Shown here: positions 1-11,132 of the stretch, piece after piece
Numbering within the stretch: the first letter of the stretch is position 1
Layout: each line of letters begins with the position of its first letter
Assembly (NCBI GenBank): GCA_022813625.1
Contig: JAKLMB010000014.1
Location: 514,845 to 578,844 of the forward strand
Source: Aaosphaeria pasadenensis
Lineage: Eukaryota; Ascomycota; Dothideomycetes; Pleosporales
Length of the DNA: 64,000 nt
Reading direction: 5' to 3'
The notes under the pieces: generated by a model
Database searches by the model: none
What the model saw: only the letters and a program-made list of their open reading frames with translations
What the model was told of the DNA's origin: nothing
Made by a program: the position numbers and the translations under genes

Positions 1-925
1 CGCGACAGCGAATCATCATTCTAGAAGAGGGGAAAGCCACAAACTTTGTCCAATCGCGCAAAAGGTTCGAGCCGTGAATAATGAGGCCGGTCCGCTTTGA
101 CAGCGGTACGTCTCGAGGTTCCGAGTGCGATCGACTGCTGTTCAGACCACTTTTGTTTTTCTCGCCCGCCTTTGGTGTCCAGGGTACGAGTCAGCTTGCC
201 CACATAGTAGCGTCAACCGAGTCCAATCCACATTCATGCGACGACATTTTCAACTGGGATTACGTCGTAAGAAAGACAAACTCCAGCTACAGCTAAACTT
301 GCAGCCATTTCTGCAGCTACACGTGGGGGAATAGGAAGAACAATAACTTTAGCAGCCTGCATCTGTCTTACTGCATGGCAGCTTACCAGTATGGCTTGGT
401 CGCTGAAAGCATGCATTCGGCCCGTAGCCCGAGACCCAAGCCACAGGGAAAACAACAGCAAAAGATGCATGAACTGAAACCAAGCGAAGCTGCTTACAAG
501 CACGAATAGTCCACAGTACAGACAGTTAGGGCAGGTTTAGCGCAGAGGCCAGTTGCTTCCACCGTCTCCCCGTATGCATGGGGCAGCGAAGAACGTTGTT
601 GATCCCTGTCACGGCACGTCGTCTAGGGCTCGCGGAGCAAGCCGTGCCGTCCGGCCTTCCAATCCTTCAAGAATGCGGTAAGTCCAGGAGATTAAATTTC
701 TTAGAAAAGAGGGGAAGGTCGCTCGATTCAGCCCCAGTTGGACGTTTGTGTTCCCTCTGCTTTGGTCGTCGTTATTGAGGGTTCCCTATCACTGAGGCCG
801 ACTCCAGAACAGAACCTACACGCAACAGGCTTCATATTCTGGCACCCATCCGATGCACATTCGACATTTAATGTATCGGTAATCGTTGGAGGATATAATC
901 AGCGACCTAGGCTGCTGCGGCAAAG
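1..925. other. Intergenic, no gene recognised
   Basis: Only short overlapping frames without family resemblance or splice structure are present. The last 100 bases are probably promoter and leader of the membrane protein gene that follows. Confidence 0.5.
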
Positions 926-2184
926 ATGTCTACTAATAACCCGTTCACCGAAATCTACCGACAATTAAATCAACACCCTCCGGACCCAAATGAGCCACTT
1001 CCGACGCTCCACAAGCCTGGTCCTATCATTGCAATCACAGCTGTATTTCATGTAGGTCGACCGACGAGGAATTGTTTGTAATATATCACTTACGCCGCGC
1101 AAGATTTTGTCATGGCTAGCTGTAGCATTTCGACTTTGGGTGCGAAGAGTTGGACGCGAATATGGATTTGACGACGTCTTTGTCGTTTTCGCGGCTGCCT
1201 TCAATTTAGCATCTTTGGTCGGTTTTTATGGAGGTACTGCGAATCAATTTGCACTTTCAGGAATTGTGATGTTAACATCGCCTAGGTCTCAGCGCCGGTA
1301 TGGGCAAACATCTGCTCCTCATTACCGATCTCGATGTCGACGCCGTATTCAAGCATATGTATCTCCAGAACGCCGCCTATCACACCACCTCGTTCTTCAT
1401 CAAGCTTTCGCTTCTCTGTCAATATCTACGCATGTTCCAAGCAGGGAAACTCCGAATGTTCACCATCTTCCTTACCGCCGTGGTCACTTTATGGGGCGCG
1501 GCTTTCTGCTTCATGACATGGTTCCCCTGCTTCCCCGTCGATGGATTCTGGAATCGCGATCGCGATCCACCAGCAAAGTGCTACGCCTTTGGATGGGCTG
1601 ATTTGAAGGGCGCGATGGTCTCTTTCCTGGCCTTCTCGGCGAGCAACATGGTCCTCGACGTCATCATCTTCTTCCTCCCGCTATTCAAGTATCTCAAGAA
1701 GGGTCTGTCGCGGAGAGAATATATGGCGCAGACGGCACTTTTTCTCCTCGCATCCCTGGTCATTATATTCGCAAGTCTACGATTTTCGACAGTTGCAAAG
1801 CGCGACGCGTCGAATGTCGAGACCATGGACTTCACATGGTGGTCTCCCTCTATGATCATCCTTTCCTGTCTGGAGGTCGACTTTGCGATCATGGCCTGTT
1901 CGATGCCCATCTTCTGGCCTGCTTTCGTTTCCCACCTTCAACAAACCTTCGGCATTTTCGTCACACAGGAAGTCCACGTTACCACGCACCAACGCCTCGA
2001 GGACAACAACTACGAGATGGAACAGCGCAGCGTCAAGTCGATGAACAGCCAGGAGGGTCTGACGCACAAGGGCAGCTACTCCACCATGGCGAAAACAAAC
2101 TACAACGACCCGTTCGTGGTGGACCATGTAACGGGCAAGGTGCCTGTAGTGACCGAGGTAGCGACGAATGGCAAAAGGAGGTAG
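926..2184 (+). CDS. Rhodopsin-domain (PTH11-like) integral membrane protein
   Basis: Three exons, 926-1051, 1104-1233 and 1286-2184, give 384 residues. The joins are phase-clean and restore the family pattern: the first helix ends at ITAVFH, the second exon supplies RLWVRRVGREYGFDDVFVV, and the third join gives FYGGLSAGMGKHLLL, the usual loop before helix 3. Further hydrophobic segments follow (FFIKLSLLCQYLRMF, MFTIFLTAVVTLWGAAFCF, MVLDVIIFFLPLF, TALFLLASLVIIFAS, MIILSCLEVDFAIMACSMPIFWPAF), consistent with seven helices, then a polar cytoplasmic tail of about 90 residues. This is the fungal rhodopsin-domain family, which includes PTH11-like receptors; ligands are unknown for nearly all members. 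No CFEM domain precedes the helices, so it belongs to the non-CFEM branch. The product is probably in the plasma membrane. A receptor role is inferred from the family and not shown here. Confidence 0.85.
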
Positions 2185-2574
2185 CAATAGCCCCCAGCAA
2201 GAAAAAGAAAAGAGAAAATGAAATTAAAAAAAAGAAAAGACAAGACCTCCCCATGTGTTCTATCAGCGTTGCATCCGGCGGCTTTCTTCCATTCCTTATT
2301 GATTGATACCCTATAGAGAGATTTATCTACCTTCACGGAGCACATACTTTTGGTATCCTCCCGGCCCTCATGACTTGTAACAGAAAAATACGTTCACAAA
2401 GAGCTATGAGTACCTAGGAGGCAAAAACACCTAGTAGATTTTGTATTACATTATTATTCAAATTATTTTAAAGATCCATCCGTACGATAATTCAATGAGA
2501 TCGCGATCTCCATATTCGCTTCCCGACTCAAGCGACTGATCCCCCATCATTTACCAAGGCGGCTAGACCAGGCT

Positions 2575-3600
2575 CTACGGTGATCCTTGAGCCCCCGTGA
2601 TTTCAACGATCGCGGGGCCGGCGGTAACACAGTCATCAGACACCTTCTCGTTATCCTTCGTGATGAGCACATACGTCTGACCGTGGAAGCCCTCGGGGAC
2701 TGTCGTCTCGATCTTATTGCCGCCTACCAAAGTCGCAGGCGTGAACGTTGGGCCGGTGACGGCGATCCAAGCAGCGTACAACTTCTCGTGCGAGTCGATG
2801 GGCTGTTGAAGGTTCAGCGCGATTGTGGCGTTCGTCTTAATATCCTTGGACGCCGCATCGACCATGAGGCCGGGGAACGCCTTCACGGGTAACTTTCCGT
2901 TGCTCTCGGGGCAGGACTTGATGAATGGGCTTGCGAGCGTGAAGACTTGGTCGAGGTCTAGGGGCGCGTCGAACGCTTGTGGGAACGGGGACTGCTTCTG
3001 TGCGGCTCGGAGGTACGCTGAGTGGCGGGACTCGACAGTCAGGATCGAGCCGGCGGCTGTGAGGTACGCCTTGTCGACAATAGAGGCTGCAGCGCCGAGA
3101 TATGCAGATACGCCGACGCCCTCGAGGATCGAGGCTGTGGCTATGAAGGAAGCGACGTCGGTCAGGCCAAAAGCGTAAGTGCACTCTGCCACTGGGGTGG
3201 CATTGAGACCTTACGGACGGATGTTAGTTACATTTAGGGGAGGACAGAAGGGTTTGAGGTCTATAATACCTTTTAGGGCTGTAGTGAGGAAAGACACGTG
3301 AGTGGTTTCATCGTAAGAGACCTCTTTGATGTTGTTGTAGAAAGTCTCATTAAACCCAGCCTCTTCGAAATGCTTCAGGGTGAAATTGGCAAGACCTTCA
3401 CGATAGAACTTGTCCTCTGGAGATTGTCAGATACGTCCAGCTTGATATATGGATCCGCAATGCCTACCAAGATGCTCCAGAGTAAGAGCGTACTGGAGAA
3501 TATCGATGTCGGTAATCTTTGGGGCGGCCCTTTTGGTTGGATGTGCAACCACGCAGGAGGCTCCTGAGAGGAGAAGAGAACTAATAGTAGAGAACTTCAT
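2575..3600 (-). CDS. Secreted ferritin-like domain protein, Rds1-type
   Basis: Exons 3468-3600, 3270-3416 and 2575-3209 (minus) give 304 residues; both introns (3417-3467 and 3210-3269) have GT-AG ends and keep frame. A signal peptide (MKFSTISSLLLSGASCVVA) is followed by a KR site. The ferritin-like four-helix pattern is visible: LTLEHLEDKFYREGL (Glu42), SYDETTH (Glu81, His84), then a long alanine-rich helix and a second ExxH in VESRHSAYLR. These Glu/His residues are the expected metal ligands. The final 100 residues form a beta-rich extension ending in QGSP, as in fungal Rds1 stress-response homologues, where the domain is secreted or wall-associated. Rds1 was named for glucose, ammonium, phosphate and temperature responses in fission yeast; enzymatic activity is not established. 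A TATAAAT lies about 100 bases upstream of the start. Confidence 0.88.
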
Positions 3601-3695
3601 GATTGAATATAGTTTTTAATGAAAGTTCGTTTCTGAATGCTTTGCAGATGTTCGAAGAGTTGTAGGGAAACATTCCAGCGGCGCATGCTGCGTTG

Positions 3696-3702
3696 ATTTA
3701 TA
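3696..3702 (-). promoter_or_regulatory. TATA-box candidate for the Rds1-type gene
   Basis: TATAAAT on the minus strand, 96-102 bases upstream of the start codon at 3600. This is the normal distance for a filamentous fungal TATA element with a leader of about 60-70 bases. Confidence 0.4.
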
Positions 3703-5242
3703 CTCAATCAAATCCTCCCATTTCTGGTACTTTCATCACTTCATCGTGAACTATGATGATGTACCGACCATCGAAATGACTACAACGGAGAGTCTCATAT
3801 CCGTAAGACAATCTTGACCTCAAAACGTCGATAGCTACGTTCTGGAAATGACAGAGCCCGAGCACTGCCTCTCGCGATACTCATTTGATCAACAGAGTAG
3901 TCTCTTCTAGGCATTCTATCCTCTTTCGAGCAAATGCACTACCAGTTCGGGAGACACTCGATGCCTATTCTGGCGATTTTGTTTCTAGAAGTGTTGCCCG
4001 GATAGCTGCGCATCCGGGGAAACATGATCGATCTGGGTGAATGGATCTCGGTTGTCGACGAATCAGGACCAAGGTTAGTTAAGCTTAGTACTTGTAAGCT
4101 TAGCATCGTGGCTAGCGCAAGGTACGTCGATGTCGCGCGCGCCGGAACCACGAGTTGCCGGTGTAGCGGGGGAGTTGATCAATACCAGATGGTCATTTTG
4201 AATGACGCTGAGTGATGTCGTGGAAGCCGTGTTCTCTTTCGATCTACTTAATATACTTCTGCCCATCACTCAGGGTTCCTCCGTCCTACATCCCGTGGAA
4301 TTCGGTGGATTTGAAGAGCCCGACTTCTACCCAATCTATAGGTCGAACATTCAGTGTTTAGTTACCAAGTCTACATATCATGCTGACCTTCTGCTGAAGT
4401 GATGGTCGCTATGTAATTCTTGGTGCATCTTGTTCCTAGTTAGAACTCGACAGGCACGTTCTCATTTCTATTCTAATAACTGACATCGATCTTTGGAAAT
4501 TCTAGGCAACCTGACCATCGAATGTTGTTACATGTATACGGAGCTCGTTCTAAAACTGAATGTACTCTCTCTTGCGCCGACATATACTCGCGTTCCTGGT
4601 GCCTTGTCTGTAGCCCTGCACTACTTGTAGACTACGATCTAGCGAGCAATCTTGGACAGATAGGGGATAGCAAAAGAGGTCGATTTATAGAGAGCAATGA
4701 GAATGTTGGTCTAGATGGCAGATGCGTTCTTCGCATCATTCCATATAGGAACCTCTAAATTATTTTGTCTTTAGTAATCTGCAAGTCCTGCGAAGTTCAG
4801 CACAGGCATCGGCATATCACTTCAAACTTGTGTCTAACAAAACCCACTTCAAATATCATATCCACATTTGATAGAGCTTTATTTTTCTCATTCTTCATTT
4901 AGGATCAGTTTCTGGGAGAAGATAGAGGCAACTGGAAATTGTTAGCATTAAAAGCTGGACTATTAATATGCCTGATTAGACACCATATGAAAATGTCACT
5001 TCTGTTTTAAGTCTACTCTACCAAATATAGTACGTGTTCTTATTTTGCTAACGTACTATCTTACTATTTGATATTCATCGCCTCTATACCACGCGGGAGC
5101 TGTCGAATTTATTTTGTCTAATCGGAGACATGGTTTAGGTTAATTAGAAACACCAAGAAGGAAGTACATCTCATCCGAAGACAGTCGTAACAAGGGTCAT
5201 GCATGGTAGGTTTTGATCCTCTTATATTTTGCATTAGTGACT
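3703..5242. other. Gene-poor, progressively AT-rich intergenic stretch
   Basis: No convincing gene. Base composition drifts to AT-rich after about 4750, with many in-frame stops in all frames, which would fit a decayed or RIP-mutated relic. No terminal repeats or transposase motifs could be recognised. Confidence 0.45.
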
Positions 5243-5482
5243 TCAAACATCAATGACGTTGACTTGGTTCTCTCCTTTCGCATTACGGAATGACAGGGTG
5301 ATGAGTTTCCCAGGCTCATTTTGAAGAACACAAGGAGTGGTAGCAATGAGATGGAGGTCCCAGTATTCATAATTATCCTTAAAGCTGATACTGGAATTAT
5401 TCAAATAATTGTCGCTTGTTTCAAGTTTGATTGGCCATGTCATAGTGATGAGCGTTATCATCACCATCAGAGGACACCTCAT
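5243..5482 (-). CDS. Possible small secreted protein, 79 residues (tentative)
   Basis: This single uninterrupted frame sits in otherwise stop-rich AT-rich DNA. Its first 22 residues are hydrophobic and resemble a signal peptide (MRCPLMVMITLITMTWPIKL). The remainder is polar with alternating hydrophobics (DNYEYWDLHLIATTPCVL, GKLITLSFRNAKG), suggesting beta strands, and has an Asn-x-Ser sequon. Only two cysteines occur, one near the start and one in the body. I do not recognise a family. It could be a lineage-specific secreted protein or a chance frame; there is no transcript evidence, codon use is not distinctive, and no intron supports it. Confidence 0.25.
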   Translation of the reverse strand: MRCPLMVMITLITMTWPIKLETSDNYLNNSSISFKDNYEYWDLHLIATTPCVLQNEPGKLITLSFRNAKGENQVNVIDV

Positions 5483-6001
5483 GGATAGTATGCCTGCTAC
5501 AGTCTGTGGCTCTTGAAAATTAGAGATAACTTTAACGGAGCAGCCTCATAGATGAGTAAGATGGGATTTTGCAATATGACTATGATTACATCTATCTTTT
5601 AATTTTCTTCGAGCTTGAAGCTTGATTGAGGGACCCTACCCCTCCGGGCTGACTTCACTTCAAACCGAAGCTGTGTTGAAAGAATCTAGTATGAACTTGA
5701 GTTATGATGTGACCGTTTGTCTCTCACCGCTGCCAGTAATTGTCGTAGAACTCACCGACTATCTTCACCTAGGCCCTCAATATAAAGTCCCCCTTCTCGA
5801 TCAATCTCTCCTTCTCTTTCTTCCTCAACACCTTCCTCAACTTCTCCAGACCCCTCAATATCTTTCAACCCGTCTTACTCAACCTGCTCAACTCTGAACC
5901 TCAATCTCCTTCTTCAAGCATCTTCCTATTACCATTCTTACCTACCCTATCTTCATTATCAGCCTTTCATATCCGACCAGTCAAAACCTCGGCCTGCAGG
6001 C
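5483..6001. other. Promoter and leader region of the small secreted protein gene
   Basis: The last 350 bases are pyrimidine-rich (CTTCCTCAACACCTTCC-type runs), typical of fungal core promoters. No gene is seen. Confidence 0.5.
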
Positions 6002-6008
6002 TATAAAA
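6002..6008 (+). promoter_or_regulatory. TATA-box candidate
   Basis: TATAAAA, about 95-101 bases upstream of the start at 6103 and within a CT-rich promoter. The spacing matches other fungal genes. Confidence 0.5.
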
Positions 6009-6102
6009 ACTGCTCAACCCTCCCACTACTACACCTTCCTCTTACATCACTGCTTCCTCACCACTCGCAATCCAAAGGTCAAATCTTCGCAATCCGGCCA
6101 AG

Positions 6103-6625
6103 ATGATCCTCAACATCGTCTGGCTCTTCCTCCTCTTCATGTTCCATCCTCTCTTGTCCGCTGGCGCACCACTCAACGCGACTGAGGTGATAACCTGCGG
6201 CTTCCTCGTCCGGCAATTCGAGCAGTGCATCGACGGCAAAGAGAACGACTACATCGAGATGACCAACATTTTCCGCGAAGTCGACCACAGCGTCGTTCGC
6301 TACCCCAACCCCAAGAACCCGATCAAGATCAAGAACAAGAGCACTGTGAAGGTCCACATCGAGGGGTTCCCTGGACAGGTCGCGACCGGCTTCTCCGTCG
6401 ACGGCCGCTTCGGGTTCTGGTACAATGACCAAGGCTGGCCAGCCGATGGAGAGGGTGGATTGGGCAAATGCCTGACTTATGGTTGGGACAATGTACCTTT
6501 CAAGTGCGCGCACACTTCTAAGCCAGCTCCTAGGGTAAGTTTGCGTCTTTCGCCTGGGTGGAAATTAGATCAAAACTGACCACACTTTATAGCACCGCGA
6601 CATGGACTGCGCTTTCCCATGCTAG
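6103..6625 (+). CDS. Small secreted cysteine-containing protein
   Basis: Exons 6103-6534 and 6593-6625 give 154 residues. The intron is GTAAGT...TAG, phase 0, and the second exon adds only HRDMDCAFPC before the stop. An N-terminal hydrophobic segment (MILNIVWLFLLFMFHPLLSAGA) is a good signal peptide. The mature part has six cysteines (ITC, FEQC, GKC, FKC, DC, FPC), enough for three disulfides, two of them dependent on the terminal micro-exon. It also has two likely N-glycosylation sites and an aromatic-rich core around GRFGFWYNDQGW. I do not recognise a family. Size, signal and cysteine content match what is called an effector candidate in plant-associated fungi, but that is inference. A TATA box and pyrimidine-rich leader support it as an expressed gene. 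Confidence 0.75.
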
Positions 6626-7443
6626 ACCTCGATCTAATACCTCGTCTTTCTTTCCACGCTCGACTACGACTTAACGACAACGGCTAAAGGGAGTATGGGA
6701 GGCTTCGGAGTACGTGGTATGGTTTCTTCTGAGATGCATTTCCTATAACGGGTCGGAGAAAATGGGTCTTGCTTTCTCCCACAAGATTCGGATGAGATAG
6801 GAAAACAGAAAGGCTTCCAGGTTTCTCAAAAGTTAATCAATTTCCAATCTAACCAACATGTCCCAAAGTGCCTTGTATCTACCTTTACCATTTGCCCACT
6901 TCCACTCCACTGCTAATAACACATTCCCCTACCAAAGCACCAACCAACACGGCACAATCCCATAGCATACCTATCCACTCCAACCACTGACTGACAGAAT
7001 GCAAATTGAGCTCACCGACCGCCCTCATAACCTTCCTTCACACACAAATAAAACTTGAATATAAAAATCCCCTCTTCCTCTCTCCCGCCACAAAAATCTA
7101 AATCTTCCCATCAGCCAACCCACCCATCTGCCCCCAGAAGAATAGACAGACAACCCAGTTATCAAACCAGAAAATCGCCCACGGGGGTAACACCCTCTAC
7201 AATTCAAACGAGCATCCAGCTTCACACTGCACCCTCACTCCCCCCACACCAAACTAAAGTCATACCAAACGCACGAAAACAATTTACAAATCACATCTCA
7301 CAACCCGGTATCCACCTCCCTCAACAGCCAACGATTCAAAACGCCTCTACACACAAACACAAACACTCCTCACGAACCCTCTCCAACCTCCTTGATCCCT
7401 TCGCACGACAGAAGAGAGAGAGAAAGAGAGAGAGACAGGAACA
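6626..7443. other. Intergenic; pyrimidine-rich leader with GA microsatellite
   Basis: The first part is the 3' flank of the secreted protein gene. From about 6860 the DNA is rich in C, A and CT runs, ending in a purine AGAGAGA tract (about 7410-7440) immediately before the micro-ORF at 7444. It looks like a promoter and long leader. Confidence 0.45.
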
Positions 7444-7530
7444 ATGGCGTCTAAATTCCTAACCGCCTTCATCATCGTGGGCGTCGTTATCAACATGATC
7501 ATCGGTGCTTTTGCGTGGTTGACTGGATGA
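7444..7530 (+). CDS. Micropeptide candidate, 28 residues, single membrane helix
   Basis: ATG at 7444 follows a CAGGAACA context and opens a 28-codon frame ending in TGA. The product is one hydrophobic helix with a short N-terminal MASK and a C-terminal AWLTG; GVVINMIIGAF lies in the core. It is preceded by about 500 bases of CT/GA-rich, promoter-like sequence and followed by about 280 bases before the convergent monooxygenase gene ends, so the intergenic space has room for a very short transcript. Fungi do have proteins of this size (membrane proteolipids, OST and respiratory-complex subunits), but I cannot match it to one. It may also be the first exon of a slightly longer protein or a chance frame. 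Confidence 0.35.
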   Translation: MASKFLTAFIIVGVVINMIIGAFAWLTG

Positions 7531-7815
7531 TTCATTCTACCCTTCTGGCCGGTAAATCAGGTGGTGGGAAACGGGAAAGTTTGAGATGTTGAAGGGACTT
7601 AGAGGGGTATGATAGATTACGTGGGAAATGTTGGGGGGTTTGTTGGGATGTCATTCACGAGGATAATTGACCAGTCACTTGGATATCTGTACGACTTGTT
7701 CACCGAGTGTGGATTGTGTCCATGAGAGCATGATAGAGATACGCAGATAAATAATAACATCTTCTCTATACCTTAATTCTACTCTCCACCCCCCTCTCCC
7801 CTTCAAAACCCCCTC

Positions 7816-9262
7816 TCACATAACCGCCATCTCCGCCACCGCCCCCTCCACCTCTGCCTCAACGTCATACCCCCAAAGCCACGGCTGAACAACCGGACAA
7901 GTCCATCTACTCGGAAACTCCCCCTTTACCTCCCCCTCCCCCATCCACCTCTTAAACACCTCGTCCCTCCTCCTCTGCTCCTCTCCATCCGGTAGATGGA
8001 AGTCCCTACGCTGCTTAAACGTCTCGTTCGCGATGGCCTCGCCGCGCGCTTTCCGCAGACGCTGGAAGAGCGCGAGGGTGGATGGGAGCTGCGATTTCGT
8101 GGGGCAGATGGAGGGGCCGAGGAGAAGACCTAGCGCGGCGCCGTCTTCGATGGAGGAGTTGGCGCCTTGGGCGAGGTAGGGCAGCATCGGGTGGCAGGAG
8201 TCGCCGATGAGGACGAGGTTGGAGTGCGGGTGCAGCCAGGTGGGGAGCGCGGAGCGGTGCATGAGTTTCCATTTGTCGACGTGTTTGACGTGCGAGAGGA
8301 GGCGGGTTAGGCTAAGGGGAATTGTCAGTGGGTGTTTGGGGGAGTTGGTCAGAGGATATGGAGGATACGTACACTGGATCCCAGCCTTCGAATAGCTTCT
8401 TCATTTCTTCGAGGCTGCCTTCTGTGCGTGCTACGCTTTCGGGGAGATCGTCAGGGACGAGCAGGACGACATTGTACATCGAGCCGCCGCGAACACTGTA
8501 CGCAACGACGTGCGCGTCCGGTCCGATCCAGAACCTGACACCGGGATTTTGGACCATCTTACGCAGATCTTCGTCCCAGAGCTGGTGGATTCGAAGAACG
8601 ATACGGAAGGCCAGGTCGCCCGTTGGAAGGGGCTTGTCCTCGGTGCCCAGGAGTGCTGAACGACATGTTGACCAGAGGCCGTCTGCGCCGACGACGAGAT
8701 CGCCCTCGAAGGTCTTGGATTCCGTGACGACTTTTGCTTTGTCACCTTCGCTGGTGCCGAAGTCGATTGAAGTCACGCGTGCGTCGAGGACTACGGTGAC
8801 GCCTAGTTCGCGGGCTCGAGCTACAAGCGCCTGTTGGAGGTCCACGCGGTGCACGTCGGCAAATGGGGCACCGTACTTCTGACGGGTGTTTGTGTTGAAA
8901 GGGTCTTCGTGAGCGAGGGTTTCGCCTTTGTAGGAATATACCGTGCAAGTTGTGGGTTCACAGGGTCCGCGAATCTTGGGATACACGTTCCATTTTTGGA
9001 GGATGCGGGTGGAGTTGGGAGTCAATTGGAGGCCGGCACCGATCTTGGATTGGTTAGAATGAATAGAAGACGAAGAAGACGATAGTAGAAGAGGTGCATT
9101 GGACGGGAATGAAATCAAATGGGGATGTTAATGACGTACTTCGGCAAGTTCTTTGGCACTTTCTAGGATCGTGATGTTGTGGCCAGACAGTGCACACTGA
9201 ATGGCAGCAGCTAGACCCGACAACCCTGCTCCTACGACTATGATATCGAATTTCTCAAACAT
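7816..9262 (-). CDS. FAD-dependent monooxygenase, salicylate hydroxylase-like
   Basis: Exons 9140-9262, 8373-9043 and 7816-8311 give 429 residues; all joins are GT-AG and in phase. The dinucleotide-binding motif is VVGAGLSGLAAA (Gly11, Gly13, Gly16), and the first join restores ELAEIGAGLQLTPNSTRIL, the hallmark of this group. The DG motif appears as VVGADGLWSTCRSALLG, and the second FAD motif as LVLIGDSCHPMLPYLAQGANSSIEDGAALG. These place it in the class A flavoprotein hydroxylases (salicylate or 3-hydroxybenzoate hydroxylase type). It would use NAD(P)H and O2 on an aromatic or related substrate, probably in the cytosol, as no signal peptide is seen. The substrate cannot be told, and no partner catabolic genes lie nearby. 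Confidence 0.9.
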
Positions 9263-9949
9263 GCTTGACTTTCCAACGCTAGAGTGAAGATCTGCACGCA
9301 ATAATTGATATGTATGAGGGGTATTGAGGAAAACAGCTGAGACGCGATCTTAAACGTCGGACCTTAGATCTGAACCCGGGCAACCAGACACCAGCGAGAC
9401 GGGTGTTCCTATTCCTTGCAGCTTTGTACTACCCCACACCCTAGACGATAGGCTTGGGGACAACGCCTCCTATGATTCCGATGCAGTTGAAAGGACACGA
9501 CGTCGGGAGTGCGGGGAACCAATGCACCGAACAATTCATTGGGGTTGCGGGGGCCGGCTGTTCGTACTATAAACCGGCTACCATAAACGGCAAAAAGCTC
9601 ACCCCTGCAATACGTGGAGGAGCTCCGGCAAGACAAAGGGGATCAAGGCAATATAACGTGGCGATTGACACAGAAAGTTTGAAATGAAATTTGCGAGGAA
9701 AAATAAATCGGTACCCTCTCCAAACCCTCAGGACAAGAATACCAGAACAGGTATCTGGCAGTGCGCCTCCAACGCCGTCCTCTTTACAACATTCAATAGG
9801 CCCGGAATCCAATTCCAGGATACGAACGAGAACTTCCAAAAACGCCCGTGAAGCAAGTCATATACCATAGACAGCCATACATGATTTCATATCGATCCTG
9901 AACCGCAAGGCCGCCTTCAATCGTCCCAACAATACCGTCAATCGCGATC
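9263..9949. other. Intergenic, no gene recognised
   Basis: This is the upstream region of the monooxygenase and the 3' flank of the SAP-domain gene. No convincing coding frame is present. Confidence 0.5.
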
Positions 9950-11132
9950 CTATTTCTTGAGCGCAGCGTCGTAGATGCTGAGAAGAACGCCGATGAACGA
10001 AGCAATCTGTAGCCCGGCATACTCGCCCGGGACGTTCTCACGGACAGTTCGGACCGTGCCCTCTGCGAAAGGCCCCCAACCGGGGGTAGAGCCTGCAACA
10101 GGCCCAGGGTTGCCGACAACTCCTGGGTTGGTCGTAGGAATGTGGTACGCTGAGTATGCCAGGACAGCTCTGACAATGTTGAAAGTCAATGGGTCGATAG
10201 TGTACTGACGAGTGGAGGACTTATGACGCGTGTTGGAACGCAGAGTCAGGTTGAAGAAGTACGAAACCAACAGAGGAAGCACCCAGCTTGTGAGCGACCA
10301 GAGGGTGGCCGGAGCCCAGAAATCGCTGGTAAGAAGGAGTTGCAGATCTGGGAGGTAAACATTGCGAGTGTTGAGGGACAACGCAGGTACAGCAGGGATG
10401 TCGAACGCCCAGATGCTCTTCAGCGTGTTCCATTCGAGGCCAATGCCCTCAATCGTGAGGATGGCGAGTTGGATGAAGACGACCGAGCTTGCATTCTCGC
10501 GCGCAAGCTCGACAAACTCTTCGATACGCGTCTTATCCCACAATTCGCTAGCCTTGGTCTTTGCGGCCTGGAAGGACTGGTCGGCGACCTCAGCAAGTTG
10601 CGCTGGCGATGCGGGGATGTCGACCTGAGAGATGCGCGAAGGTACGCGCGAAACAGTTCGAGGCGTGCGCGTAACCAGAGCCTTCTCGGGGGTGGGATCC
10701 TCACTGAATATCACTGTCAGTTGGCGCCGGCGCGTAACGCGTCGCATCAGCATCAGGACTTACGAATCCACGGCCTTCACGATAGTGCGCCTGCGCGCTG
10801 GCTTGGTGGCGACGAGCGCATCAGTGGGAGAGGAACGCTCGCGCTTGACAGGCGACCCGCGCCTGTAGAACTCGCTGAAGCTGGGTTGCTTGCCATATGT
10901 TGACTCGTTGGCCCCAAGGTGGTTCTGGAGAGCCTCGACGAGATCATCCTTCAGCAATCCCTCGGCACTGATTGCGCAATGATGTTAGCCATTCTGTATG
11001 AATGCAATGACATTGTTACACCTTTTATGAGTGTACATAAGTATATAAATATACTGACTCGGGCACGTTAGCTTCGCGCGCAAGGTCCAACAGCTCGCCC
11101 TTGCGCTTTCTCTGAAGCCAGGATGCAGACAT
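9950..11132 (-). CDS. SAP-domain protein with C-terminal membrane segments
   Basis: Exons 11059-11132, 10764-10967 and 9950-10703 give 343 residues. The first join (donor GTCAGT) reconstitutes a SAP-like helix-turn-helix across exons 1 and 2: WLQRKRKGELLDLAREANV, then DAEGLLKDDLVEALQNHL (about residues 5-43). A basic Ser/Pro/Arg-rich region follows (SPVKRERSSP, KPARRRTIVK), then a helix-rich segment (PAQLAEVADQSFQAAKTKASELWDK). At least three membrane segments come next (SSVVFIQLAILTIEGI, SDFWAPATLWSLTSWVLPLLVSYFF, FNIVRAVLAYSAYHI, and a last one before DAALKK). SAP domains bind nucleic acid, so a nuclear-envelope or other membrane-bound nucleic-acid role is possible. Homologues are widespread fungal proteins without assigned function. 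It is transcribed divergently from the MME1-type carrier. Confidence 0.85.

Noticed and set aside
60..80. GGTTCGAGCC resembling a tRNA B box
   Set aside because: No A box or cloverleaf pairing could be found at the right distance.
7055..7462. 135-codon plus-strand frame in CT/CA-rich sequence
   Set aside because: Low-complexity product rich in Pro, Ser, His and Gln, as expected from pyrimidine-rich leader DNA.
7816..9262. A secondary-metabolite or aromatic-degradation cluster around the FAD monooxygenase
   Set aside because: No synthase, transporter, ring-cleavage enzyme or pathway regulator lies nearby; neighbours are unrelated.
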